A DNA stretch of 64,000 nucleotides. It comes from Salegentibacter salegens (GTDB lineage Bacteria; Bacteroidota; Bacteroidia; Flavobacteriales; Flavobacteriaceae). Position 1 is the stretch's first letter. Each line of letters begins with the position of its first letter. A program made the position numbers and the translations under genes. The DNA lies in assembly GCF_900142975.1 (NCBI RefSeq), contig NZ_LT670848.1:2170001-2234000 (forward strand), written 5' to 3'. The notes under the pieces were generated by a model, which saw nothing but the letters and a program-made list of their open reading frames with translations, had not been told where the DNA came from and made no database searches. Of this stretch, positions 19,740 to 28,159 are shown piece by piece.

Positions 19740-21263
19740 CTATATCTTCTTTTCATCATTCATTAAAGCCAAAAATGCTTTTCCCAGGTTATCACTTATA
19801 TCACCCGAAATTAAAGCCTCATACCCTTTTTCTTCAGCACAAATATCACCTGAAAGTCCGTGTAAATAAACCCCTAAAATCGCTGCCACAAGAGGCTCAT
19901 ATTCTTGCGACATTAAACCAGCAATAATTCCTGAAAGAACATCACCACTTCCAGCTGTTGCCATTCCGGGATTTCCAGAGTTATTAATATAAGTGTGTTT
20001 ACCACTAAAAATAAAGCTGTGAGCTCCTTTTAAAACCAGAATTATTTTATATTTTTTAGTGAATTTTTCGATTTTATCCATCTTCTCAAAATCGTCTTCC
20101 CACTTCCCTATTAGTCGCTCCAATTCCTTAGGATGCGGTGTTAGTACTGAATGTTTTGGAAGCAAATTAAGAAGTTCATTATTTTCTGAAAGCATATTTA
20201 ATCCATCAGCATCAATAAGCATAGGTTTTTGGGTTTGTTCTAATAAGGCTTTAAAAGCTTTTACGGTTTTAGAAGATTTCCCGGCCCCCATTCCAAAACA
20301 GATCACATCTGGTTCAAGATCGGTTTCAATATTGGTGAGTTCGTGCTCATCTTTATCGGTAATTAGCATCGCTTCAGGAAAGCTGGTTTGTAATATATCG
20401 TATCCGCATTTTGGAATAAAAACACTACATAAACCGGCACCCGCTCTTAAGACAGATTTAGCCGAAAGCACCATACTTCCAATTTTCCCATAACTTCCAC
20501 CAACAACAAGAGTATGGCCGTAATCGCCTTTATGGGAATTCTTATCGCGTGGTTTATAAAGCTGCCTGGCTTCACGTTTACCAATTAGCTGTGCCTTGGC
20601 CTTGACTTCTTTTAGATAGGCACGATCCAAACCAATATCCATAACCTGAACTTCACCCGCATATTTCATTGTTTCCGGCAGAAAAAATACCAGTTTAGGC
20701 GTTTGGAATGTAAGGGTATAATTTGCTTTTATCACAGCGGCATCTTCTCCCGGCACCTTATTGGGAAACAATCCCGATGGCATATCTACTGCCAGGCAAA
20801 AAGCTCCAGAATTATTAATATGTAACAACAATTTCGCGAGCCAGCCTTCAGCAGGACGGTTTAGTCCTATTCCAAAAATAGCGTCTACACAAAAATCGCC
20901 AGGAGATATTTCAGGAAAATCTTCTTCTCTTTTTATCAATGCAGGCCAGGTGTTGCTTTCCTTTTTATACCTATCATAATTCACAAGAAAATCATCTGAA
21001 CGCTTATCACTGTAATTCACTACATACACTTCAACTTTATAGCCGTATTTATGGAGCAAACGCGCAACTACGAGGCCGTCTCCACCGTTATTTCCTATTC
21101 CGCAAAAAATTTTAATATTAATATCTGCACCTTCCAGCCTTGTGTGAATCTCACTAAAAACCAGGCTTGCCGCACGCTCCATTAAACGCGTGCTTGAAAT
21201 TCCTTCGTTTTTAAGCGTGACTTCATCGGCTTCTTTTAATTGTTCCGCAGATAATATTTTCAT
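19740..21263 (-). CDS. nnr: Bifunctional NAD(P)H-hydrate repair enzyme
   Basis: The 507-residue fusion repairs hydrated NAD(P)H. The N-terminal half (1 to about 215) is the YjeF-N epimerase domain, with IKIFCGIGNNGGDGLVVARL near residue 50 and VDAIFGIGLNRP near 108. The C-terminal half (about 225-505) is the ADP/ATP-dependent dehydratase of ribokinase fold, with VVGGSYGKIGSMVLS and the catalytic GNPGMATAGSGDVLSGIIAG. Both sets of signature residues are intact. Neither neighbour is functionally linked, and the gene appears to be transcribed alone. Confidence 0.93.
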   Translation of the reverse strand: MKILSAEQLKEADEVTLKNEGISSTRLMERAASLVFSEIHTRLEGADINIKIFCGIGNNGGDGLVVARLLHKYGYKVEVYVVNYSDKRSDDFLVNYDRYKKESNTWPALIKREEDFPEISPGDFCVDAIFGIGLNRPAEGWLAKLLLHINNSGAFCLAVDMPSGLFPNKVPGEDAAVIKANYTLTFQTPKLVFFLPETMKYAGEVQVMDIGLDRAYLKEVKAKAQLIGKREARQLYKPRDKNSHKGDYGHTLVVGGSYGKIGSMVLSAKSVLRAGAGLCSVFIPKCGYDILQTSFPEAMLITDKDEHELTNIETDLEPDVICFGMGAGKSSKTVKAFKALLEQTQKPMLIDADGLNMLSENNELLNLLPKHSVLTPHPKELERLIGKWEDDFEKMDKIEKFTKKYKIILVLKGAHSFIFSGKHTYINNSGNPGMATAGSGDVLSGIIAGLMSQEYEPLVAAILGVYLHGLSGDICAEEKGYEALISGDISDNLGKAFLALMNDEKKI

Positions 21264-21455
21264 AATAGTTTTTGTTAAAAAATTATTCTTATAAAATTAC
21301 AAATTAAAGCTTGAAAGCTTCGATCTAAAAATTTAATCTAAACTTAAAATTCCTATAGATTTGCCAATAATAGTTTAATATGGCAACTATAAACAAAAGA
21401 ATCACCTGCTCGCATTAGAATGCTAAGGATTCTTCATAAAAAGCCTTTTTTAATA

Positions 21456-21484
21456 TTGTATTCAAAGTGAAATCAATAAATTTG
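21456..21484 (+). promoter_or_regulatory. Promoter of gcvT
   Basis: A -33 TTG (21456-21458), 18 bp of spacer and a -7 TAAATTTG (21477-21484) fit the Bacteroidota housekeeping consensus. The start codon lies 16 bp beyond, giving a very short leader. Confidence 0.7.
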
Positions 21485-21500
21485 CCCAAATTTTAGAAAA

Positions 21501-22583
21501 ATGAAAGAAGTTGCCCTCGCTGCCAGACATAAAGAATTAAATGCCAAAATGGTACCTTTTGCAGGTTATAATATGCCTGTTTCTTACGAAGGTGTGAATA
21601 TAGAACACCAGAACGTTCGTGAAAAATTAGGGGTTTTTGATGTTTCCCATATGGGGGAATTCTTAATTACCGGCGATAAGGCTTTAGAGCTTATCCAAAA
21701 AATCACCACCAACGATGCTTCAAAACTGGTAGATGGGAAAGCGCAATATACCGTGATGCCCAACGAAACCGGTGGAATTGTTGACGATCTAATTATTTAC
21801 AGGATTAATTCTGAAAAATATTTACTGGTAGTAAATGCTTCTAATATAGATAAAGACTGGAATTGGATTGCGCAACACAATTCAATGGATGCCACAATGC
21901 GTGATATGTCTGACGAATTTTCACTTTTGGCTATACAGGGACCAAAAGCGGCTGAAGCAATGCAATCATTGACAGATGTAGATCTTTCTAATATGAAATT
22001 CTACACTTTTGAAGTAGCCGAATTTGCAGGTATTGATAAAGTAATTATTTCGGCTACGGGTTACACCGGGAGCGGCGGATTTGAGATCTATTTTAAAAAT
22101 GAAGATGCCGAACTAATTTGGGATCGCATCATGGAAGCAGGAAAAGACTTCGGGATAAAACCTATTGGTTTAGCAGCCCGCGATACTTTAAGGCTTGAAA
22201 TGGGTTTTTGTCTCTACGGTAATGATATAGATGAAACCACTTCCCCAATTGAAGCAAAACTGGGATGGATCACAAAATTCACTAAAGACTTTATTAATTC
22301 TGAAGAGTTAAAAAAGGAAAAAGAAGAAGGGCCAAAACGAAAGCTTATCGCTTTTGAACTGGAAGAACGTGGAATCCCACGCCAGGGTTACGAAATTGAA
22401 GATGAAGATGGCAAGGTTATTGGCGAAGTAACTTCAGGTACAATGTCACCATCGCTGGAAAAAGGAATAGGTTTAGGCTACGTGCCTTCTGAAGTTGCTA
22501 AATTTGGCAACAAGATTTTTATAAAAGTTAGAAAAAAATCCATTCCGGCCGTACAGGTGAAATTGCCCTTTTATAAAGGCTAA
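21501..22583 (+). CDS. gcvT: Aminomethyltransferase, glycine cleavage T protein
   Basis: The 360-residue T protein transfers the methylene group from aminomethyl-lipoyl H protein to tetrahydrofolate and releases ammonia. Family blocks are visible in order: [15 protein letters not shown] near 18-32, [10 protein letters not shown] near 45, [11 protein letters not shown] near 113, [12 protein letters not shown] near 190 and a C-terminal barrel with [20 protein letters not shown]. The length is normal. gcvH and gcvP are not in the window. A strong promoter match lies just upstream. The next gene starts four bases after the stop and may be cotranscribed. Confidence 0.95.
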   Translation: MKEVALAARHKELNAKMVPFAGYNMPVSYEGVNIEHQNVREKLGVFDVSHMGEFLITGDKALELIQKITTNDASKLVDGKAQYTVMPNETGGIVDDLIIYRINSEKYLLVVNASNIDKDWNWIAQHNSMDATMRDMSDEFSLLAIQGPKAAEAMQSLTDVDLSNMKFYTFEVAEFAGIDKVIISATGYTGSGGFEIYFKNEDAELIWDRIMEAGKDFGIKPIGLAARDTLRLEMGFCLYGNDIDETTSPIEAKLGWITKFTKDFINSEELKKEKEEGPKRKLIAFELEERGIPRQGYEIEDEDGKVIGEVTSGTMSPSLEKGIGLGYVPSEVAKFGNKIFIKVRKKSIPAVQVKLPFYKG

Positions 22584-22587
22584 TTTT

Positions 22588-23403
22588 TTGAAACGAATTT
22601 TAATTTTAGGAGCAAGCGGCTTTATAGGCAACGCCTTATATAAAGAGCTATGCTCCTTTTTTGATACCCACGGTACCTACCACACTCCAAACCGCGCTTT
22701 TGAAGAAAATCATCAGTTTCACCATTTTGATATGGAAACTGAAAATATTGAAATTTTACTTCAGAATTTAAAGCCTACTATAATTATTTCTGCCGTTCGG
22801 GGAAATTTTGATGCGCAAATTATCACTCATTTTGAAATAATTAATTACATCCTTACCCATAAATGTAAATTGCTGTTTATATCATCGGCCAATGTATTTG
22901 ATGCTTTTACCAATTACCCATCTTATGAATACGACAAGACTTTATCGCAAAGTATTTACGGCAGGTTTAAAATTAAGATTGAGAATGCACTGCTAAGACT
23001 TCCAAACGATAAATACAACATTTTACGCTTACCAATGGTTTTTGGCCATAATTCTCCCCGACTAAACCAGATTAAAAATCTAATTGATTTAGATGAAGCC
23101 ATAGAAGTTTTCCCAAACGTGGTGATTAATGTTACCGAAATAGAAAAAGTAACCCAGCAAATTCATTATATCATCAATAGAAAAAAACAGGGGGTCTTTC
23201 ATCTAGGCAGTTCTGATTTAGTGCACCAAAAAGATTTTATTGAAGAGGTTTGCGAAGTTTTAGGTTACAAAAACCTGGTTTTCAAAAATATCTACGACTC
23301 TAATTTCGATCGATTTTTGGCAGTTTTACCAAAAGAAAATATTCTACCTAAAAACTTACAGGTTTCGGTGCAGCAGGTCGCGAAGGCTTCAATAAAGAAT
23401 TAG
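22588..23403 (+). CDS. NAD-dependent epimerase/dehydratase (RmlD-like sugar-nucleotide-binding protein)
   Basis: A 271-residue Rossmann-fold protein of the extended short-chain dehydrogenase group. The dinucleotide motif ILGASGFIGNALY begins at residue 6, and the YxxxK region appears as SIYGRFKIKIENAL near 125. The start is a TTG codon at 22588; it places the first beta strand directly after the N-terminus and follows gcvT by four bases, so I prefer it over later ATGs, which would remove the cofactor motif. The substrate is unknown. Similarity in layout to dTDP-4-dehydrorhamnose reductase is clear, but the rest of the rhamnose pathway is absent here. Confidence 0.75.
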   Translation: MKRILILGASGFIGNALYKELCSFFDTHGTYHTPNRAFEENHQFHHFDMETENIEILLQNLKPTIIISAVRGNFDAQIITHFEIINYILTHKCKLLFISSANVFDAFTNYPSYEYDKTLSQSIYGRFKIKIENALLRLPNDKYNILRLPMVFGHNSPRLNQIKNLIDLDEAIEVFPNVVINVTEIEKVTQQIHYIINRKKQGVFHLGSSDLVHQKDFIEEVCEVLGYKNLVFKNIYDSNFDRFLAVLPKENILPKNLQVSVQQVAKASIKN

Positions 23404-23491
23404 GTGTTAATCTTGTACTAAAAGTGATTTAGATTAAGAAATCAGCCTTTAGTTGCTTAAATTTAAAGGACTAATCACAAAAATAATTCTA

Positions 23492-23782
23492 ATGAAAAAG
23501 CTTAGCGAAGACGAAATAAACAAAAAGCTGGAGAATCTTGATGGATGGGTTTATAAAGATAATGCTATACACACCTCTTTTCAGTTTGCCAATTTTAAAG
23601 ATGCTTTTACGGTTATGACGCGTATAGCTTTTGAAGCCGAAGCGCAGCAGCACCATCCAAACTGGGGAAATGTATATAACGAACTGGAAATCTCCCTTTC
23701 TACCCACGATGCCGATGGAGTAACAGAAAAGGATTTTAAGCTGGCAAAAGCGGTTGAAGAAATAGTAGAGGCTTCAGCTTAA
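23492..23782 (+). CDS. 4a-hydroxytetrahydrobiopterin dehydratase (pterin-4a-carbinolamine dehydratase)
   Basis: A 96-residue protein with the complete PCD motif: E-x3-H-H-P-x5-Y-x9-H-x-D in EAQQHHPNWGNVYNEL and STHDADG. It recycles the carbinolamine formed by aromatic amino-acid hydroxylases and may also serve as a moonlighting or molybdopterin-related enzyme in bacteria without them. The frame extends upstream to a TTG at 23453, but the ATG at 23492 gives the family's usual length and the expected MKKLSEDEI start. A terminator follows directly. No phenylalanine hydroxylase gene is in the window. Confidence 0.9.
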   Translation: MKKLSEDEINKKLENLDGWVYKDNAIHTSFQFANFKDAFTVMTRIAFEAEAQQHHPNWGNVYNELEISLSTHDADGVTEKDFKLAKAVEEIVEASA

Positions 23783-23808
23783 TTTTAGAAAAAATAACAC
23801 AAAAATTT

Positions 23809-23843
23809 AAAGCTTCCAATTTTTAAATTGAATTGGAAGCTTT
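23809..23843 (+). terminator. Terminator of the pterin dehydratase gene
   Basis: A 13-bp stem, AAAGCTTCCAATT paired with its complement around a nine-base loop, runs into six or more T residues. Its right arm overlaps the predicted yebC promoter. Confidence 0.88.
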
Positions 23844-23855
23844 TTTATATTTTTG
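23828..23855 (+). promoter_or_regulatory. Promoter of yebC
   Basis: A -33 TTG at 23828-23830, 17 bp of spacer and a -7 TATTTTTG at 23848-23855 match the Bacteroidota consensus. The ATG is 22 bp beyond. The promoter overlaps the right arm of the preceding terminator. Confidence 0.6.
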
Positions 23856-23877
23856 CCTCAATTTTTATTCAGAATAA

Positions 23878-24597
23878 ATGGGAAGAGCATTTGAATTTAG
23901 AAAGGCGCGTAAGATGAAACGCTGGTCTGCAATGGCCAAAGCCTTTACCCGCATTGGAAAAGATATCGTAATGGCTGTTAAAGAAGGCGGCCCCGATCCT
24001 GATACCAATGCCAAATTAAGAGCGGTTATCCAAAACGCGAAAAGCGTAAATATGCCCAAAGACAATATTGAGCGTGCCATAAAAAGGGCGAGCGACAAAA
24101 GTCAGGGCGATTATAAAATTGTTTTATTTGAAGGTTATGCACCCCACGGAATTGCCGTGCTAGTAGAAACCGCAACCGATAATAATAACCGTACCGTTGC
24201 CAATGTTCGCTCCCATTTTAATAAATGTGACGGAAACCTGGGAACTTCAGGATCGGTTGAATTTATGTTTGACCATACTTGCAATTTTAGGTTAAATGCA
24301 GAAGGACTGGATGTGGAAGAACTGGAACTGGAATTTATAGATTTTGGCGCTGAAGAAGTTTTTGAAGATGAGGATGGTATCCATATTTATGCACCCTTTG
24401 AATATTTTGGAGCCATTCAAAAAGAATTGGAAAACCGGGAAATTGAAATACTTTCTTCAGGATTTGAAAGAATCCCGCAGGTAACAAAACCCCTTGCAGC
24501 TGAAGAAGTTGCCGATGTTGAAAAACTACTGGAACGCCTGGAAGAAGATGATGATGTGCAAAATGTATATCACACTATGGAAGAAACTGAAGCTTAA
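23878..24597 (+). CDS. yebC: YebC/PmpR-family DNA-binding or translation-linked regulator
   Basis: A 239-residue member of the YebC family, recognised from MGRAFEFRKARKMKRWSAMA at the start, then TRIGKDIVMAVKEGGPDP and NARLRAV-like NAKLRAVIQNAK. The rest follows the three-domain layout, with an acidic C-terminal tail rather than the more basic one of E. coli. Relatives bind DNA as transcription regulators, and some relieve ribosome stalling at proline runs, so the exact role here is open. The length is normal. It has its own promoter, and a composite repeat with terminator-like arms lies downstream. Confidence 0.93.
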   Translation: MGRAFEFRKARKMKRWSAMAKAFTRIGKDIVMAVKEGGPDPDTNAKLRAVIQNAKSVNMPKDNIERAIKRASDKSQGDYKIVLFEGYAPHGIAVLVETATDNNNRTVANVRSHFNKCDGNLGTSGSVEFMFDHTCNFRLNAEGLDVEELELEFIDFGAEEVFEDEDGIHIYAPFEYFGAIQKELENREIEILSSGFERIPQVTKPLAAEEVADVEKLLERLEEDDDVQNVYHTMEETEA

Positions 24598-24618
24598 TCT
24601 TCTTTATTATAAGACATA

Positions 24619-24765
24619 AAAAAGCTGTTTAGAATTAAGTTTTTTAATAACGTCATTCTGAACTTGTTTCAGAATCTATTATGTTAGAACTCCGAAAAAA
24701 TTTCGGAGCAGGCTCTGAAATTTGTTCAGGTTGACGTTTAAAGAACTAACCCTAAACAGCTTTTT
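24619..24765. repeat. Composite inverted repeat between yebC and proline dehydrogenase (bidirectional terminator arms enclosing a CGTCA element)
   Basis: The outer arms AAAAAGCTGTTTAG (24619-24632) and CTAAACAGCTTTTT (24752-24765) pair perfectly and resemble a bidirectional terminator. Between them lies a second inverted repeat running from AACGTCATTCTGAAC (24649) to its counterpart ending TTGACGTT (24738), with 20 of 25 arm positions matching. A smaller hairpin, CTCCGAAA...TTTCGGAG, sits at the centre. A structurally identical unit with related arms occurs at 62839-62972. Confidence 0.75.
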
Positions 24766-24770
24766 AATTT

Positions 24771-25973
24771 TTAATGCTCTCCCCTATCGTGTTTGGTAGG
24801 TTGGCCCTTTCGGCGTTTCTTTTCTTCTTCTAAAAGTGAAAGTTCACGACCTGTTTGCCCTTTAACCGAAGTATTTTCCTGCGCTCGTCTTAATAAGTAA
24901 GGCACTACTTCCCTTACGGGACCAAAAGGCAATAATTTAGCTGAGTTATATCCCTTTTTTGCAAGGTTATAACTAATATGATCACTCATCCCATACAACT
25001 GGCTAAACCATATACGATCGTCGTTTAAAGGCAAACCTTTATCTTCCATACTTTGTAAGGCGAGATAATTACTCACCTCGTTATGAGTACCTATAAATAA
25101 ATGAATATCATTAAGGTTTGCTAAACAGTAAGACATCACACTGTTAAAGTTAACATCGGTGGCTTCTTTGTTTTCGCAAATTGGGGTAGTATAATTATAT
25201 TTTTTAGCACGTGCATTTTCCTTCTCCATATAAGCTCCACGCACAATTTTAGCGCCTATTTTAAAGCCTTCTTCTTTAGCTCTTTCGTGAAGATTTTTTA
25301 CATACTCCAACCTGTCCCAACGGTAGCACTGAAAAGTATTATAAATAAGGATTTTCTCTTTATTATACTTCTTCATCATTTCTTCCATCAATTCATCGGC
25401 TGCAAGTTGCATCCAGCTTTCCTCGGCATCAGCATACAATCTTACGTTATTATCGTAAGCGCATTTACAAAGGCTATCTACTCGCTCCTTAACACGTTCC
25501 CATTCTTCCTTTTCTTCGTCGCTAAGATTAATGCGTTCTGTGATTTTTTCCCAGATAGCAAACCTTCCAATTCCAGTTGGTTTAAAAAGGGAGAAAGGTA
25601 ATTCGTTACTTTTAGCAGCGAATTTTATCAGCTTCATTTTCTTATCCAAGGCGGCATCAAACTGTTCTTCAGTCTCTTTGCCTTCTACCGAATAATCAAG
25701 TATACCGTGCAGTTTTTCAGCATACATCTCTTTGGTTAACGGCTTACAATCATCTTCGGTTACACCCCCACAAAATTGTTCAAAAATGGTTTTTTTAATC
25801 AATCCCTCTACAGGCAGGTGAAGTTTTAAAGAAATTTTAGTTAACCAGGAACCGGCGTCTACCAGTTGCTTGTTCTTCATCATGCTAAATAAAAAGATAG
25901 CACGATCCAGTTCTAAATCAGATTTTAATTTAAAAGCTGTTTTAGTATCATTAAAAATTTTTCTATTAATCAT
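24771..25973 (-). CDS. Proline dehydrogenase
   Basis: A 400-residue flavoenzyme of the PRODH family that oxidises proline to pyrroline-5-carboxylate and passes electrons to the quinone pool. The barrel core carries KIGAKIVRGAYMEKENARAK near 240 and the C-terminal flavin-binding helix motif AKLLPFGPVREVVPYLLRRAQEN near 345-370, in which the paired Arg residues bind proline. It is a stand-alone enzyme without the P5C dehydrogenase half of PutA. Upstream of the start a TATATTTG box on the minus strand (25994-26001) may be the -7 promoter element. The P5C dehydrogenase is not in the window. Confidence 0.93.
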   Translation of the reverse strand: MINRKIFNDTKTAFKLKSDLELDRAIFLFSMMKNKQLVDAGSWLTKISLKLHLPVEGLIKKTIFEQFCGGVTEDDCKPLTKEMYAEKLHGILDYSVEGKETEEQFDAALDKKMKLIKFAAKSNELPFSLFKPTGIGRFAIWEKITERINLSDEEKEEWERVKERVDSLCKCAYDNNVRLYADAEESWMQLAADELMEEMMKKYNKEKILIYNTFQCYRWDRLEYVKNLHERAKEEGFKIGAKIVRGAYMEKENARAKKYNYTTPICENKEATDVNFNSVMSYCLANLNDIHLFIGTHNEVSNYLALQSMEDKGLPLNDDRIWFSQLYGMSDHISYNLAKKGYNSAKLLPFGPVREVVPYLLRRAQENTSVKGQTGRELSLLEEEKKRRKGQPTKHDRGEH

Positions 25974-26081
25974 GGGGTATGTCTTAATTAGCGCAAATAT
26001 AATTATTGAAGTTTGATTTCATTATGAATATTTCTGCTTATTTTCGAACCCGAATCACAAATACTAAAAACGTCAGGAAAT

Positions 26082-27149
26082 ATGTCTAATATGGCAGCTA
26101 AAGGGCCGGTCTACTATCAGGAAGATGGTTTTCTTAAGATAAATACTTATTTAAAGGAATCAAAACCTTCTAAAGTCTTTATTTTAGTAGATAATAATAC
26201 GCATCGTGAATGCCTGCCTGCTTTTCTACAGAAAATTGATACTTCAGAAAATTTTGAGATTTTAGAAATTGAAGCCGGGGAAATTAATAAAAACCTGGAA
26301 ACCTGTACCGGCGTTTGGAATGCTCTTTCAGAATTAGACGCAGATCGCAAAAGCCTAATAATAAATGTGGGTGGCGGCGTAGTAACCGATCTTGGCGGAT
26401 TTGTTGCTTCTATCTTTAAACGTGGCATTAGCTATATAAACGTGCCCACCAGTTTACTGGCTATGGTAGATGCATCGGTTGGCGGAAAAACCGGTGTTGA
26501 TCTTGGAAATTTAAAGAACCAGATTGGGGTAATTAATCACGCCGAGATGGTGGTAATAGATCCGGCTTTCCTCGCCACCTTACCACAGGCCGAAATGCGA
26601 AGTGGATTGGCTGAAATTCTAAAACACGCCTTAATTAGTAGCGAAGCTTATTGGAACAAAGTGACGAATTTGAGCGAACTTACTTTAGATGATCTTGATG
26701 ATATTATTAAAGAATCGGTAGAAATAAAATCTAAAGTAGTAACCGAAGATCCCCAGGAAAACGGATTGCGGAAAACCTTAAATTACGGCCATACGCTGGG
26801 TCACGCCATAGAATCTTACTTTTTAACTCATCCAGAAAAAACCACCTTACTCCATGGCGAAGCTATTGCAGTAGGGATGATCCTGGCCACTTACCTTTCT
26901 AAAGAACTGCAGGAGTTTCCTGAAGAAAAATTAAAGGAAATTACCAGTAAAATTCTGGATATTTATGAAAGAGTAGAATTTATAAAGGAAGATATTCAGC
27001 AAATCATAGATTTGATGAAATACGATAAGAAAAATTCTCACGGAAATATAAATTTTGTGCTGCTAAAAGATATAGGAGACAGCGTGATAGATTGCAAAGT
27101 ACCTAACGAGCTAATTTGGAATGCTTTTGAATATTACAAGAAAACTTGA
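26082..27149 (+). CDS. aroB: 3-dehydroquinate synthase
   Basis: The 355-residue NAD- and Zn-dependent enzyme converts DAHP to 3-dehydroquinate, the second step of the shikimate pathway. The NAD motif is INVGGGVVTDLGGFVAS near 95-110, followed by VPTSLLAMVDASVGGKTGVD and the metal-binding region LNYGHTLGHAIE near 231-245, with the second metal His in LLHGEAIAVGM. The length is normal. Two Met codons lie four residues apart; the first (MSNMAAKG) is used. It diverges from the proline dehydrogenase gene with about 108 bp between, and the small acidic gene downstream may be cotranscribed. Confidence 0.95.
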   Translation: MSNMAAKGPVYYQEDGFLKINTYLKESKPSKVFILVDNNTHRECLPAFLQKIDTSENFEILEIEAGEINKNLETCTGVWNALSELDADRKSLIINVGGGVVTDLGGFVASIFKRGISYINVPTSLLAMVDASVGGKTGVDLGNLKNQIGVINHAEMVVIDPAFLATLPQAEMRSGLAEILKHALISSEAYWNKVTNLSELTLDDLDDIIKESVEIKSKVVTEDPQENGLRKTLNYGHTLGHAIESYFLTHPEKTTLLHGEAIAVGMILATYLSKELQEFPEEKLKEITSKILDIYERVEFIKEDIQQIIDLMKYDKKNSHGNINFVLLKDIGDSVIDCKVPNELIWNAFEYYKKT

Positions 27150-27210
27150 TTTATAATATAAAAACAGTATTTTTAAAACCTACTAACCACATCCTCATAA
27201 ACTTTTATTT

Positions 27211-27504
27211 ATGAAAAGAATTATTGTTGACTACAAAAAATTAACTCCGGAAATCCTCGGACTTTTAGTTGAGAAATATCCCGACGGGTATGATGACGAC
27301 CAGATCATTTCCTTTAAAAATGCAAAAAATGAAACGGTTGAAGCGGTTGAAGTAAAGACCGAAGACGCTATTTACCTGGTAAAAGTAAGTACGCGACTTG
27401 AAAATACTATGGCCAATTTTGATGAAGACGATTACGATGATTCAGATTATAACGAGCCAATCGTAGAGATTCCTGAAAAAGACGAAGAGGAAGACAAAGA
27501 CTAA
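27211..27504 (+). CDS. Small acidic hypothetical protein
   Basis: A 97-residue cytoplasmic protein that begins with a short ordered segment (MKRIIVDYKKLTPEILGLLV) and ends in a very acidic tail, with more than half of the last 35 residues Asp or Glu. I recall proteins of this form as conserved in Flavobacteriaceae but know no function. It lies 61 bp after aroB on the same strand and is followed by a strong terminator, so it is probably the last gene of that transcript. The tail suggests a binding partner that is basic, but this is speculation. Confidence 0.65.
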   Translation: MKRIIVDYKKLTPEILGLLVEKYPDGYDDDQIISFKNAKNETVEAVEVKTEDAIYLVKVSTRLENTMANFDEDDYDDSDYNEPIVEIPEKDEEEDKD

Positions 27505-27524
27505 AAAATTGTACAACATAAATT

Positions 27525-27562
27525 TAAAAAAGGGATTTTTCTGAAGGAAGAATCCCTTTTTT
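27525..27562 (+). terminator. Terminator after the small acidic gene
   Basis: AAAAAAGGGATT pairs with AATCCCTTTTTT around a 14-base loop, ending in a T run, about 20 bp past the stop codon. Confidence 0.88.
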
Positions 27563-28099
27563 AATGAATTATTTTTAACTGTATTCACCGAATCATTCAC
27601 TGGATAGGGTGATATCAAATGATATCATAAAAACAAAAAACACTGAAAATAAATAGTTTAACAGTGTTTTTATATCCTTTTAAAGAAGGCTCGTCGGGGT
27701 GGCAGAACGCTTTTAAAACGTTGAAAACCCCAGTATTTGTATGGTTTCACGAAGCTTCAATTTCTTGAACTCACGATTAACTCACAATTTAAATAGAACG
27801 TATTGGTGCAGTTTGATATTCTGACCTAACCAAATATACAAATAATTGGATTAGTAATTCGCTCAAATTTGTTGAAGGAAATTAAAAGTTCCGTTTCCAA
27901 ATAAATTCAAAGATTATTGCATCGAACCTGTTCAATTCGGAAAGTTTAGAAAAAAACCAATTTACTTTTTTCATCTGGAACATTTTCCTTTTGCCGACGA
28001 AAAGAAAAAATAGTGTAGATCAGGTTGAACAGGTTTATTTTTTTTATTCATTTACTTCTTCCAGTGCCATCGCATTCCCTTTTGATGCTTGATCATTGG
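27563..28099. other. Gene-free stretch with hairpin and tRNA-like scrap, left edge of the accessory island
   Basis: There is no open gene. A hairpin at 27636-27671 (AAAAACACTG with its complement) looks like a bidirectional terminator. At 27691-27705 the sequence TCGTCGGGGTGGCAG is, on the minus strand, what the 3' end of a flavobacterial tRNA-Pro (acceptor CACCCCG, discriminator A) would look like, but nothing tRNA-like follows. The remainder is AT-rich and unassigned up to the IS256 end at 28100. Confidence 0.4.
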
Positions 28100-28125
28100 G
28101 AGTGTTAGCTCAACTCTGTCTGCTT

Positions 28126-28153
28126 CTTCTCCCGGGGGTACCCCCGGGAGAAG
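28126..28153. repeat. 28-bp perfect GC-rich palindrome at the IS256 left end
   Basis: Two 14-bp arms (CTTCTCCCGGGGGT and its exact complement) abut with no loop, directly between the terminal repeat and the transposase stop codon. It is not followed by a T run on either strand, so it is unlikely to be an ordinary Rho-independent terminator. The GC content contrasts sharply with the AT-rich surroundings. Confidence 0.8.
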
Positions 28154-28159
28154 AAAATT

